Numbered from the stretch's first letter, positions 1 through 6,481 are shown. The stretch: DNA of 6,556 bases from an uncultured Planctomycetaceae bacterium (GCA_903927685.1 CAIYOB010000321.1:1-6556), one strand, 5' to 3'. Notes: a model not told the origin generated them from the sequence alone. Program-made: numbers and translations.

Positions 1-2
1 AG

Positions 3-86
3 CAGTGCCATTGCGCGGCGTGCGAGGCGGCTCGGGAGCATGCGGCGATTCGGATTCCGAATTACGAAAACCCGCCGCTCACCTGA
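3..86 (+). CDS. Possible 3' end of an upstream gene (partial)
   Basis: The frame read from base 3 is open from the window edge to a TGA at 84-86 and gives about 27 residues, ending in RIPNYENPPLT. The third codon positions are mostly G or C, as in the other genes here. The stop overlaps the Shine-Dalgarno-like GAGGA (85-89) of the WG-repeat gene, whose ATG comes 12 bases later; this spacing fits two genes in one transcript. The tail carries a C-x-C-x2-C cluster near its visible start. I do not recognise the family. The other two forward frames are also open over this short stretch, so the call rests on codon use and the stop/start spacing only. Confidence 0.4.
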   Translation, partial: QCHCAACEAAREHAAIRIPNYENPPLT

Positions 87-98
87 GGATGAATCAGC

Positions 99-1199
99 AT
101 GCAGCGCCCCATGATGCTATTTCTTGGATTGGCATTCGCAGCCTCTGGCGTATTCGGACGGGAACGTGGCGATGGCAGCCGGCGATGTGCCTATCCGGTT
201 GTCATGAATGGCAAGTGGGGATGCATCGACCATGCCGGTAAGCTCATCATTCAACCGAAGTATGAGCTGATCCTCGCGTGCAAGGACGGACGAATGGCCT
301 TCAATGTTGGAGGCGCCTTGAAGGAGCAACTAGATGGAGCGACGCACTTCACCGAAGGGCGGTGGGGCGTGTTGTCATGGAATGGGCGTGTCGTAGTGCC
401 AGCGCAGTACATGCACGTAAACGGTTATCAGGAGGGCTACGCTGCCGTTGAGACTGAAGGCGGCTGGGGATTTATCGATAGGGACGGCAAAATGGTGGTC
501 GGCCCGCGTTTTCTCGATGCGAAGTACTTTCGAGAGGGGCTTTGCCCTGTCGGCATGTCCGTTGCGAGACCGATAGGAGGTGCAAGCAAGCGGTTTGGTT
601 TCGTAGACAAACATGGAGAGGTCGTCATTCCGGCGAAGTACGAGGACGTCGGGCATTTTTGTGAGGGGCTGGCACCCGTCAAGACTGAGGGAGCATGGGG
701 CTATATTAACAAATCTGGCGCGGTCAAAATCGCGCCGACCTTTGGCTACGCTTCAGAGTTCACGCCGAGTGGTCTGGCCCGAGTCAGCGTAGGGCGTTCC
801 GCTGTTTCGGCCAAGTTCGGTTTCATTGACCGCGAGGGAAACTGGGTGATTCTGCCTCGTTTTACCGCAGAGGTAGGACACTTCAGCGAGGGGCTCGCCC
901 GTGTGCGTTGTGAACTGGGCTTCGGTTTCATGGATACGTCGGGAAAGGTGGTGATTCCTGGAAAGTACCGCCAGTGTTTCGCTTTCAGCGAGGGCCTCGC
1001 GGGGGTGGACTGCGGAATGGGAGAAACGAGTTACGGGGTCATCGACAAAACAGGCAAGATGGTCATCGAGCCTCGATTCGGTGCTGTCTACCTACCTTTT
1101 GATAACGGACTTAGCTGCGTACTCTTGAATGGTCAGGAAGGAGAAGAAACTGGCTATGTCGATAGGATGGGTAGGTGGGTGTGGCGCCCAACGAAGTGA
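99..1199 (+). CDS. Secreted WG-repeat (KWG) protein
   Basis: 366 residues. Residues 1-20 look like a Sec signal peptide: a basic start, a hydrophobic core (MMLFLGLAFAASGVF), and possible cleavage after Gly20 (V-F-G). The rest is nine WG repeats of the form [W/F]G-[FVY]-[IVM]-D-x-x-G-K-x-[VI]-[IV]-x-P-x-[FY], starting near residues 39, 88, 122, 165, 199, 239, 274, 311 and 350. Between repeats the recurring phrase is 'F-x-E-G-L-A-x-V'. Repeat spacing runs from 34 to 49 residues, and the last repeat ends the protein. WG repeats are known as beta-rich modules that probably bind protein or ligand; no catalytic residues are visible. The ATG at 99 is preceded by GAGGA (85-89) at 9 bases, and the signal peptide follows directly, so this start is well supported; ATGs at 111 and 114 are less so. 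The gene is visibly more AT-rich than the propeller gene downstream. Family sure, role unknown. Confidence 0.93.
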   Translation: MQRPMMLFLGLAFAASGVFGRERGDGSRRCAYPVVMNGKWGCIDHAGKLIIQPKYELILACKDGRMAFNVGGALKEQLDGATHFTEGRWGVLSWNGRVVVPAQYMHVNGYQEGYAAVETEGGWGFIDRDGKMVVGPRFLDAKYFREGLCPVGMSVARPIGGASKRFGFVDKHGEVVIPAKYEDVGHFCEGLAPVKTEGAWGYINKSGAVKIAPTFGYASEFTPSGLARVSVGRSAVSAKFGFIDREGNWVILPRFTAEVGHFSEGLARVRCELGFGFMDTSGKVVIPGKYRQCFAFSEGLAGVDCGMGETSYGVIDKTGKMVIEPRFGAVYLPFDNGLSCVLLNGQEGEETGYVDRMGRWVWRPTK

Positions 1200-1290
1200 C
1201 TGAATGGCGTGTTGGTCCAGCGACTTCCGGATGGCTTAGTTGGGTGGATTGGCTGTGAATAAGATTGGTGGAAACAGGATGAAATGTGTA

Positions 1291-1361
1291 CGGTGGCGAG
1301 CGCCACCGGAGATTGTCCATTGACAATTCGGTTGCAGGGCGTGGCCGACCGCTCGGTCGGC
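1291..1361. repeat. Cluster of three consecutive hairpins
   Basis: Three palindromes follow each other. CGGTGGCG/CGCCACCG (1291-1308) has an 8-bp stem around AG. ATTGTC/GACAAT (1312-1327) has a 6-bp stem around CATT. GCCGACC/GGTCGGC (1344-1361) has a 7-bp stem around GCTC. No run of T follows any of them, so a classic intrinsic terminator is not shown, although they lie 92 bases after the WG gene and could stop or stabilise its transcript. The first one has the same outer hexamers (GTGGCG...CGCCAC) as the long inverted repeat at 6036-6095, which favours a dispersed palindromic element. Confidence 0.6.
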
Positions 1362-1576
1362 GCAGAACGCCATCGTGACAAGCATCGTCGGGGTTCGTCC
1401 GCTACGCCGCGCGACGCAGCGTGACAACCGGCAGATGTTTGCGATCGGTGTGGAACTTAAGATCCAATTGCAACCGTTCGCCGGGCCAACCACCGATGAG
1501 GACGCCAGGTCGAGCGGAAGGCGAGCCGGGTGGGCAACGGGCCCCGATGCCGACAGGCAGTTTCTCAGATTCCTGC

Positions 1577-1606
1577 TTGCCCGGTCGCAACCCGCAGCGG
1601 TACAAT
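1577..1606 (+). promoter_or_regulatory. Sigma-70-like promoter of the Cys-rich gene
   Basis: TTGCCC (1577-1582) and TACAAT (1601-1606) are 18 bases apart, close to the housekeeping consensus. Transcription would start near 1613 and give a leader of about 87 bases before the ATG at 1700. The 9-mer GGTACAATC recurs at 2570-2578 before the propeller gene. Confidence 0.5.
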
Positions 1607-1699
1607 CACGACAGGCGTTTTTCCCCTCCGGTTCTGGATACTTCCGGTCCGTCCTGGCCCCCGGCAGGACGTTTCCCGGCCTGGTCAAGGAGTCCTGCC

Positions 1700-1903
1700 A
1701 TGTCCGGCGATGTGGTCTGTGATTGTTCGGCCTGCCCGTGCGGCGCGCCGAAGAAGTTTAAGCTGACGATTTCCGGCGTGACCCCGTGCGGTGACACCCC
1801 GTGCGACGAGTGCGGGATCGATGGCACCTACATCCTCGAACAGGCGCCGGCGTGGTGCGGGTGGCGGTTTGACGAGCCCGGCCGATGTTGGAACAACGCC
1901 TGA
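1700..1903 (+). CDS. Small Cys-rich planctomycete-type protein, probably truncated
   Basis: 67 residues with nine cysteines (7, 9, 12, 14, 30, 35, 38, 53, 63). The start is well supported: AAGGAG at 1687-1692 lies 7 bases before the ATG, and a promoter lies about 95 bases upstream. The N-terminal C-x-C-x2-C-x-C followed by GAPKKFKLTISGV, then Cys pairs, then 'DGTYIL', matches my memory of short hypothetical planctomycete proteins that usually run well beyond 100 residues; I cannot give an accession. No signal peptide or membrane segment is visible. The Cys pattern suggests metal binding or disulfides, but that is inference. The frame stops at RCWNNA, about halfway through the expected length, and the next gene begins within about 30 bases. 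It may therefore be a broken copy or a genuinely short relative. Confidence 0.6.
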   Translation: MSGDVVCDCSACPCGAPKKFKLTISGVTPCGDTPCDECGIDGTYILEQAPAWCGWRFDEPGRCWNNA

Positions 1904-1935
1904 ACCTGAACATCCGTCAGAAGGAAGACTGTACG

Positions 1936-2418
1936 TTGGAACTGGCAGCCCCCTTGTCACGTCGCCGGTGGTTCTCGTTTACACTCCAAACGCTGTTCCT
2001 TGCTGTCACGGTGGTTTGCGTTGCGTTGGTCCCCATTGGTGCTGCATTCCTCCGACTTCGTGCGGCGAGGCAACTTCGGAAGAATGGAGTATCTGTGCAG
2101 TGGGAGGACGGGGACCGCGTCGATGACTGGGATCTCCAGCGAAGCCTCCAGGGATTTTCGATGTCCATTGAGACGGAAGAGGTGGAGATTCCTGTATCGC
2201 AGTTGGTCCGGATCAGGCCGGTGAGTGAAACGCGTTTCTGCGGTGTTGATTGTACGCTCGATGACGAGGACTTAGCGGTGATTGGAGGGTTCCGGGAGTT
2301 ACGAAAACTGACCATCGATTCGTCACATGTCTCCACAGATGGAATCCGCAGTGTTTCGGAGTTACCACACATCGAGCGTCTGCTGTTGCGAGGCAGTGAG
2401 GCGGCGTGCGCGAAATAG
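1936..2418 (+). CDS. Membrane-anchored protein with LRR-like C-terminus, probably truncated
   Basis: 160 residues from the TTG at 1936. I prefer this start because AAGGA (1921-1925) lies 10 bases upstream and the product begins close to the typical 'SRRRWFSFTLQTL' entry. An in-frame ATG at 1885 would add 17 residues but has no Shine-Dalgarno and overlaps the Cys-rich gene. Residues 17-39 form one transmembrane helix, with basic residues before it, so the C-terminal part is likely outside the cytoplasm. The segment DEDLAVIGGFRELRKLTIDS followed by GIRSVSELPHIERLLLRGS resembles two leucine-rich repeats. In planctomycetes such RRRWF-helix proteins commonly continue with many more repeats. Here the frame ends in EAACAK, 5 bases before a long inverted repeat, so the gene is probably cut short. 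Molecular role unknown. Confidence 0.72.
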   Translation: MELAAPLSRRRWFSFTLQTLFLAVTVVCVALVPIGAAFLRLRAARQLRKNGVSVQWEDGDRVDDWDLQRSLQGFSMSIETEEVEIPVSQLVRIRPVSETRFCGVDCTLDDEDLAVIGGFRELRKLTIDSSHVSTDGIRSVSELPHIERLLLRGSEAACAK

Positions 2419-2423
2419 AGTCC

Positions 2424-2508
2424 TCGTTTAACGCCAAGCCGGCAGGCGATGGCTGGGGTGGCCGCATCCCGCTGGTCCGTCGTCGCCCGCCGGCTCGGCG
2501 TTAAACGA
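2424..2508. repeat. 26-bp inverted repeat, REP/MITE-like palindrome
   Basis: Left arm 2424-2449 begins TCGTTTAACGCC; right arm 2483-2508 ends GGCGTTAAACGA. The arms pair at 24 of 26 positions, with two A-C mismatches, around a 33-base loop. The core GCCGGC is itself palindromic. No transposase gene is present, so at most it is a non-autonomous element or a REP-type repeat. As RNA it would form a very stable hairpin and may end or protect the transcript of the LRR-like gene, whose stop codon is 5 bases before it. Confidence 0.8.
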
Positions 2509-2568
2509 ACTACGCCGAAATGGGGAAGTTTTTCCGTCAGCGTTTCTGCCGCAAACCTCTACGCGAGA

Positions 2569-2577
2569 TGGTACAAT
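2569..2577 (+). promoter_or_regulatory. Extended -10 promoter for the propeller gene
   Basis: TGGTACAAT is an extended -10 element (TG-N-TACAAT). No good -35 hexamer is seen at 16-18 bases, which is acceptable for extended -10 promoters. The predicted start near 2584 gives a leader of roughly 158 bases before the ATG at 2742. Confidence 0.45.
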
Positions 2578-2663
2578 CCGTGGCTTACCTGAAGGCACGG
2601 CCACTACCTGCTTGCCTGGCACGATATCGGCGGGACAATATTGCCGGTAATGGTGTTGTCACC

Positions 2664-2768
2664 GAAGTGCTCAATGGCGTCAGGTTGGCAAGGCAAGTGT
2701 GTCGGAGGACGTCGGTGTCAATTGGAAACTGAGCACTTCACATGAGCACTTCTACAGCGAAGCACTTC
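2664..2768 (+). promoter_or_regulatory. Repeat-rich leader around the propeller gene start
   Basis: AGCACTTC occurs three times in a row, at 2732-2739, 2745-2752 and 2761-2768; the first two are part of GAGCACTTC and flank the ATG at 2742. The reverse complement GAAGTGCTC lies upstream at 2664-2672 and could pair with either of the first two copies, burying the start codon. A tiny frame, GTG at 2715 to TGA at 2730-2732 (MSIGN), has a strong GGAGGA at 2704-2709 and ends 9 bases before the main ATG, which has no Shine-Dalgarno of its own. These facts suggest control at translation, or translational coupling; the function is inferred. Confidence 0.3.
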
Positions 2769-5700
2769 CTGCTGGCAATCACCGTGATCGCCGGTGCCTC
2801 CATCGCACGCGGCGGGGAGCTTGTCGAACTGGTCAAGTTGTCCGGCTTGCAAGGCGGCCTCATCGTGCACGTGGATTGCGGCGATGCGGCACAGACGGGC
2901 TCGTTGCGGTGGAACGAGCGCTTCCTGGTGCAGGGTCTGGACGTCGACGAAGCGGACGTCCAGGCTGCCCGGGCGAAGCTCTTGGCCGCCGGCCAGTATG
3001 GCCCCGTGTCGGTGTCTGCATTTGACGGAGCGCATCTGCCTTACGTCGACAACCTGGTCAACCTGCTCATCGTCAGTGGTCCCACGACGCTCGATCCCGG
3101 CGAGATCCTGCGCGTGCTGTGCCCGGGCGGCGTGGCGCTGGTGACGCAGCCGGATTCGGCGGCCCGCGATCCGTCGGCGGACCGTTGGCGGCAGATCCGA
3201 AAACCGTGGCCGGCCGAGATTGACCAGTGGACGCACTTCCTGCACGGACCCGACAACAATGCGGTGGCCAGGGATCGCGTGGTGGCGAATCCGCGAGCCA
3301 TGCAGTGGATCGCGGAGCCGCGGTGGGGCCGAAGCCACGAGGAGCTGGCGAGCATGAGCGCGGCGGTCACTGCCGGCGGGCGAGTGTTCTACATCCTGGA
3401 CGAAGCGCCCCTGGCCTCGATCCGGTTCACGAGCCAATGGCAGCTGATCGCGCGGGACGCCTTCAACGGCCAGCTGCTGTGGAAGCAGGCGATCCCGGCC
3501 TGGACCGATCACCTGCGGCACTTCCGCTCCGGTCCGGTCCACCTGCCGCGCCGGCTGGTCGCTGTGGGGGATCGCGTGTATGTGACGCGGGGCTTGAACG
3601 CGGCCGTCACGGTGCTCGACGCCGCCACCGGCCAGACGCTGCGCACGGTCGAGGGCACAGAATTCACGGAAGAAATCGTCGTGGACGGCGGCCTGCTGTA
3701 TCTCGTCGTGGGCACGTCCGAAGTGGAGCGGTTCGGCGGAGGTCTGTTTCGCCGGGGCGAACCCGAGCCGGCCGGCTTTCGCTACGTGACTGCGGTGGAT
3801 GCCGAGACGGGCCTCGCACGCTGGAAGAAGACGTTCGGGGCGGACGAATTCCTGTTGCCTCAGACGCTGGCGGTAGCCGGCCGGAGCGTCTTCTGCCAGA
3901 CTACGGCCGGCTTGGTGCGACTGGACGCGGGCACGGGCGACGAGCTGTGGCGAGCTTCTCGGCCGACGCCGCCGCGGCGGATGTCCTTCTCGGCTCCGAC
4001 GCTGGTCGTGGCCGAGGACGTCGTGCTGCTGGCCGACCAGGACGTGGCTCATCCGGACAGCGAGTCGGGCCGAGCCCGCGGCGGCGTGCAATGGGGCGTG
4101 AACGGCTGGAACGAGCCCGGGTTCGAGCGTCAGAGGAAGAGCACGTTGCGGGCGTACGCCGTCGACACGGGCCGGGAACTCTGGTCCGCCCCGTGCAGCG
4201 AGGGCTACAACTCGCCCGTCGACGTCCTGGTCGTGAAAAACACGGTCTGGGTCGGCGCCGATTTTGCCGGCTACGACCTGAAGTCCGGTGAGCCGCGCGG
4301 CAAGCTGGCCTGGAAGGGCGATCCGGTGGGCATGGCGCACCACCGCTGCTATCGCAACAAGGCCACGGAAGACTACCTGCTGACCGGCCGGTCGGGCGTG
4401 GAAGTCGTCAGCTGGGAGCGCGGCTGGCTGGGGAACAACAGCTGGCTGCGGGGGACGTGCCAGTATGGAATCATGCCCGCCAACGGCCTGATCTACGCTC
4501 CACCCAATGCCTGTGCCTGCTTTGGCAAAGTGAAAACGCCGGGCTTCTTCGCGGCCGCGCCCCAACGCGGCCCGGATGCGCGCCTGCCGTTGCCGGACGA
4601 ACCGGTTGTCCAGCAGGGCCGTGCGTACGCTCAAGGGACGCAATCGCAAGCCGCCACGGCGGAAGCGGACGACTGGCCGATGTATCGCCACGACCCGGGT
4701 CGCAGCGGCGCGACGGCCACGACGGTGCCCGCCGAGCTGGCGCGGCGCTGGTCGGCAACGCTCGGCGGACGACTGACTCAGGCCGTGATCGCCGCGGGTC
4801 GGGTGTTCGTGGCTTCGACCGACACCCATACGATCCATGCCCTTGATGTCCGGGATGGCAGCCCGCTGTGGCGCTTCACGGCGGGCGGCCGGATCGACAG
4901 TTCGCCGACGGTGTACGACGGCCAGGTGTTGTTCGGTTCGGCCGACGGCTGGGTCTACTGCCTGCGCGCCTCGGATGGCGAGTTGGCCTGGCGGTTCCGG
5001 GCGGCGCCGCGGGAGCAATTCGCCGCCGCGTACGGTCAATTGGAGTCTGTCTGGCCGGTGCATGGCGCGGTGCTCGTCCAGCACGGAATCCTGTACGCTT
5101 CCGCCGGCCGGTCGTCCTATCTGGACGGCGGGATCGTGCTGTACGCGTTAAACCCGGCCACGGGCGGGCAGCTCTCACGGTACGTCATCAGCCACCTGGA
5201 CCCGGCTACGGGCCAGCAGATCGGCAAGGAGGGCCGCCAGGTCGGCGCGTTCGACATGGAAGGCGTCTACTCCGACATCCTGTCGGGTGACGGGACGGTG
5301 TTCCTCAAGCACCTGCGATTCGCCGAATCCTGCCTGCCGATGCCGGAGTCCAAGCCGCATTTGTTTGCCGTTACCGGATTCTTGGGCGAAGAGTGGTTTG
5401 TCCGTTCGTACTGGCTGGTCGCCGAAAACGTCGGCGCGGGTTGGAGTAACTGGGCCAAGCCGGCGGGCGATGTGCCGTTCGGACGGATCCTGTGCGTCGA
5501 CGGGGATCACGTGTACGGCTATGGCCGCACGCAGATCTCGGGCGGCCCGACCGGCCACCGCGCCGACGCTTATCACTTGTACGCCCGAGACCGCACCGCG
5601 TCCACAGCCGAATCCGCAGTCAGGCCAGCCGTGAGCCGCAAGGGCAAAGCCAAACGCGACGCGGACACGAAGCAAGAGACCGCGTCGCCGGTTTGGTCGG

Positions 5701-6017
5701 CGCCGAGGTGGTCGGATCCCCAATCACTGATCGTCCGCGCGATGGTGCTGGCCGGTGACCAATTGATCGTCGCGGGGCCGCCGGACCTGGCCCGGAAGCA
5801 AGCGGATATTCTGGCGATGGCCAACGAGGAAGAGGCGTTGGCAGGATGGGAAGGCAAGCGTGGAGTCCAGCTTCGCGTGATCTCGGCCAGCGACGGAGTC
5901 CCGCGATTTCAGACCGAGTTGACCAGCCTGCCGGTTTTCGACGGCATGTCGGTCGCCGCCGGCCAGGTCTTCATCGCCCTGCAAGACGGAAGTGTTGAGT
6001 GTTGGTCGGGGAGGTAA
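2742..6017 (+). CDS. Exported methyltransferase-like / PQQ-type beta-propeller fusion protein
   Basis: 1091 residues. Residues 1-22 are a Sec signal peptide (core HFLLAITVIAGAS, possible cleavage after S-I-A). Residues 33-135 look like a class I methyltransferase fold: HVDCGD (43-48) at the motif I position, GLDVDE (65-70) with the acidic residue after strand 2, LPYVDNLVNLLIV (99-111), and ILRVLCPGGVALV (122-134). The motif I loop lacks the usual second G-x-G, so SAM binding is doubtful. From about 160 ('QWTHFLHGPDNNAVA') a first propeller shows PQQ-type 'D-x-x-T/N-G-x-x-L-W' strands near 239, 292, 352, 395, 475 and 512. A conserved-looking GTCQYGIMPANGLIYAPPNA and C-A-C stretch (571-593) precedes a linker. 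DDWPMYRHDPGRSG (643-656) starts a second propeller with strands near 701, 741, 803 and 1049. A Lys-rich linker (955-980) sits inside it. I recall this architecture from planctomycetes and verrucomicrobia. A role in envelope assembly or polymer handling is a guess. No Shine-Dalgarno is seen at the ATG. Confidence 0.95.
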   Translation: MSTSTAKHFLLAITVIAGASIARGGELVELVKLSGLQGGLIVHVDCGDAAQTGSLRWNERFLVQGLDVDEADVQAARAKLLAAGQYGPVSVSAFDGAHLPYVDNLVNLLIVSGPTTLDPGEILRVLCPGGVALVTQPDSAARDPSADRWRQIRKPWPAEIDQWTHFLHGPDNNAVARDRVVANPRAMQWIAEPRWGRSHEELASMSAAVTAGGRVFYILDEAPLASIRFTSQWQLIARDAFNGQLLWKQAIPAWTDHLRHFRSGPVHLPRRLVAVGDRVYVTRGLNAAVTVLDAATGQTLRTVEGTEFTEEIVVDGGLLYLVVGTSEVERFGGGLFRRGEPEPAGFRYVTAVDAETGLARWKKTFGADEFLLPQTLAVAGRSVFCQTTAGLVRLDAGTGDELWRASRPTPPRRMSFSAPTLVVAEDVVLLADQDVAHPDSESGRARGGVQWGVNGWNEPGFERQRKSTLRAYAVDTGRELWSAPCSEGYNSPVDVLVVKNTVWVGADFAGYDLKSGEPRGKLAWKGDPVGMAHHRCYRNKATEDYLLTGRSGVEVVSWERGWLGNNSWLRGTCQYGIMPANGLIYAPPNACACFGKVKTPGFFAAAPQRGPDARLPLPDEPVVQQGRAYAQGTQSQAATAEADDWPMYRHDPGRSGATATTVPAELARRWSATLGGRLTQAVIAAGRVFVASTDTHTIHALDVRDGSPLWRFTAGGRIDSSPTVYDGQVLFGSADGWVYCLRASDGELAWRFRAAPREQFAAAYGQLESVWPVHGAVLVQHGILYASAGRSSYLDGGIVLYALNPATGGQLSRYVISHLDPATGQQIGKEGRQVGAFDMEGVYSDILSGDGTVFLKHLRFAESCLPMPESKPHLFAVTGFLGEEWFVRSYWLVAENVGAGWSNWAKPAGDVPFGRILCVDGDHVYGYGRTQISGGPTGHRADAYHLYARDRTASTAESAVRPAVSRKGKAKRDADTKQETASPVWSAPRWSDPQSLIVRAMVLAGDQLIVAGPPDLARKQADILAMANEEEALAGWEGKRGVQLRVISASDGVPRFQTELTSLPVFDGMSVAAGQVFIALQDGSVECWSGR

Positions 6018-6035
6018 GCACCGTTCGAGAAACAA

Positions 6036-6095
6036 GTGGCGCAAGCTTCCAGCTTGCGATACCACTACCTCCCGCAAGCTGGAAGCTTACGCCAC
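6036..6095. repeat. 23-bp near-perfect inverted repeat behind the propeller gene
   Basis: Left arm 6036-6058 and right arm 6073-6095 pair at 22 of 23 positions around a 14-base loop. The outer ends are GTGGCG and CGCCAC. Each arm is itself a small palindrome (GCAAGCT-TCC-AGCTTGC on the left, with one change on the right), so the DNA could form a cruciform or a branched structure. It starts 19 bases after the stop codon of the propeller gene and may serve as its transcript end, but only a short A run, and no T run, follows. It resembles dispersed palindromes that I recall between planctomycete genes; no transposase is nearby. Confidence 0.82.
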
Positions 6096-6256
6096 GGAAA
6101 AACCGGACAGTTCCTCGCGGAATCGGTGCCAACAACGGCAAGCGGTGAGAAGCGAAGACCGGCAGGCTCATCCCGCATACGCCGGGGGCCTTGTAACTGG
6201 GGCCCGTAACAGCAATTGGTCTGCGAGCTGTCTGTTGAGATCTTGCGGCCTATTCG
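6096..6256. other. Spacer without a recognisable gene
   Basis: Between the inverted repeat and the small membrane protein I see only a weak GGGCC/GGCCC palindrome (6186-6205) and no convincing promoter or coding frame. Confidence 0.4.
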
Positions 6257-6271
6257 TTGGGAGCGCGACCA

Positions 6272-6481
6272 TTGTTTCGTTCTAACGTATTCTGGCTCAT
6301 ATGCTCAGTAACGTCCGCGGCCATCGCAGCTTGGTCGTCTCTGAAATGGCGAACCAAGCCGTTCCTTGTCCCACCTGACACCCGCTATCTGTTCTACTTG
6401 TATCTGGCGTTCGGTTGTGCGGTAGTTGCTATAGGCGGTATGCTACTGGTGCTCTTCAGATGGAAAAAGCCTTCCGACTGA
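6272..6481 (+). CDS. Possible small two-helix membrane protein
   Basis: 69 residues from a TTG at 6272, which has GGGAG (6259-6263) at 8 bases; a TTG at 6257 would add 5 residues with poorer support. Two hydrophobic segments stand out: VFWLICSVTSAAIAAW (about residues 5-20) and LYLAFGCAVVAIGGMLLVLF (about 43-62). The second is closed by RWKKPSD, so by the positive-inside rule the C-terminus is probably cytoplasmic. No domain is recognised. The stretch is AT-richer than the propeller gene and there is no ATG start, which lowers confidence. The two clean helices are the main argument that it is real. Confidence 0.45.
   Translation: MFRSNVFWLICSVTSAAIAAWSSLKWRTKPFLVPPDTRYLFYLYLAFGCAVVAIGGMLLVLFRWKKPSD

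Larger units (their letters stand above)
1200..1699. other. 500-base stretch without a convincing gene
   Basis: Reading frames of 67 to 150 codons exist on both strands, but none has a recognisable domain, a good ribosome binding site or a conserved-looking motif. The stretch holds three hairpins in a row (1291-1361), a sigma-70-like promoter (1577-1606) and the leader of the Cys-rich gene. The part between 1362 and 1576 shows nothing I can name. Confidence 0.55.

Noticed and set aside
48..62. ATTCGG-ATT-CCGAAT palindrome near the left edge
   Set aside because: Short, inside a possible coding frame, and without any supporting context.
1236..1688. 150-codon and 67-codon frames on the - strand in the gap after the WG gene
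   Set aside because: No recognisable motif and no ribosome site seen. They run through the hairpin cluster and across the promoter at 1577-1606. A decayed gene fragment cannot be excluded.
2520..2732. A 70-codon + strand frame in the leader of the propeller gene
   Set aside because: No ribosome site before its ATG, it starts upstream of the predicted transcript start, and it has no domain. Only its last five codons have a good ribosome site, which is reported separately.
3227..4291. A 354-codon + strand frame overlapping the propeller gene
   Set aside because: Low-complexity Arg/Gly-rich product in a shifted frame; a by-product of base composition.
4512..4520. C-A-C in the propeller protein as a possible heme site
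   Set aside because: There is no C-x-x-C-H motif, so covalent heme binding is not supported.
2718..5084. A 788-codon open frame on the - strand inside the propeller gene
   Set aside because: It is the mirror of a GC-rich gene with strong third-position bias. Its product is dominated by Arg, Ala and Pro without any domain, while the + strand frame has a signal peptide and clear propeller motifs.
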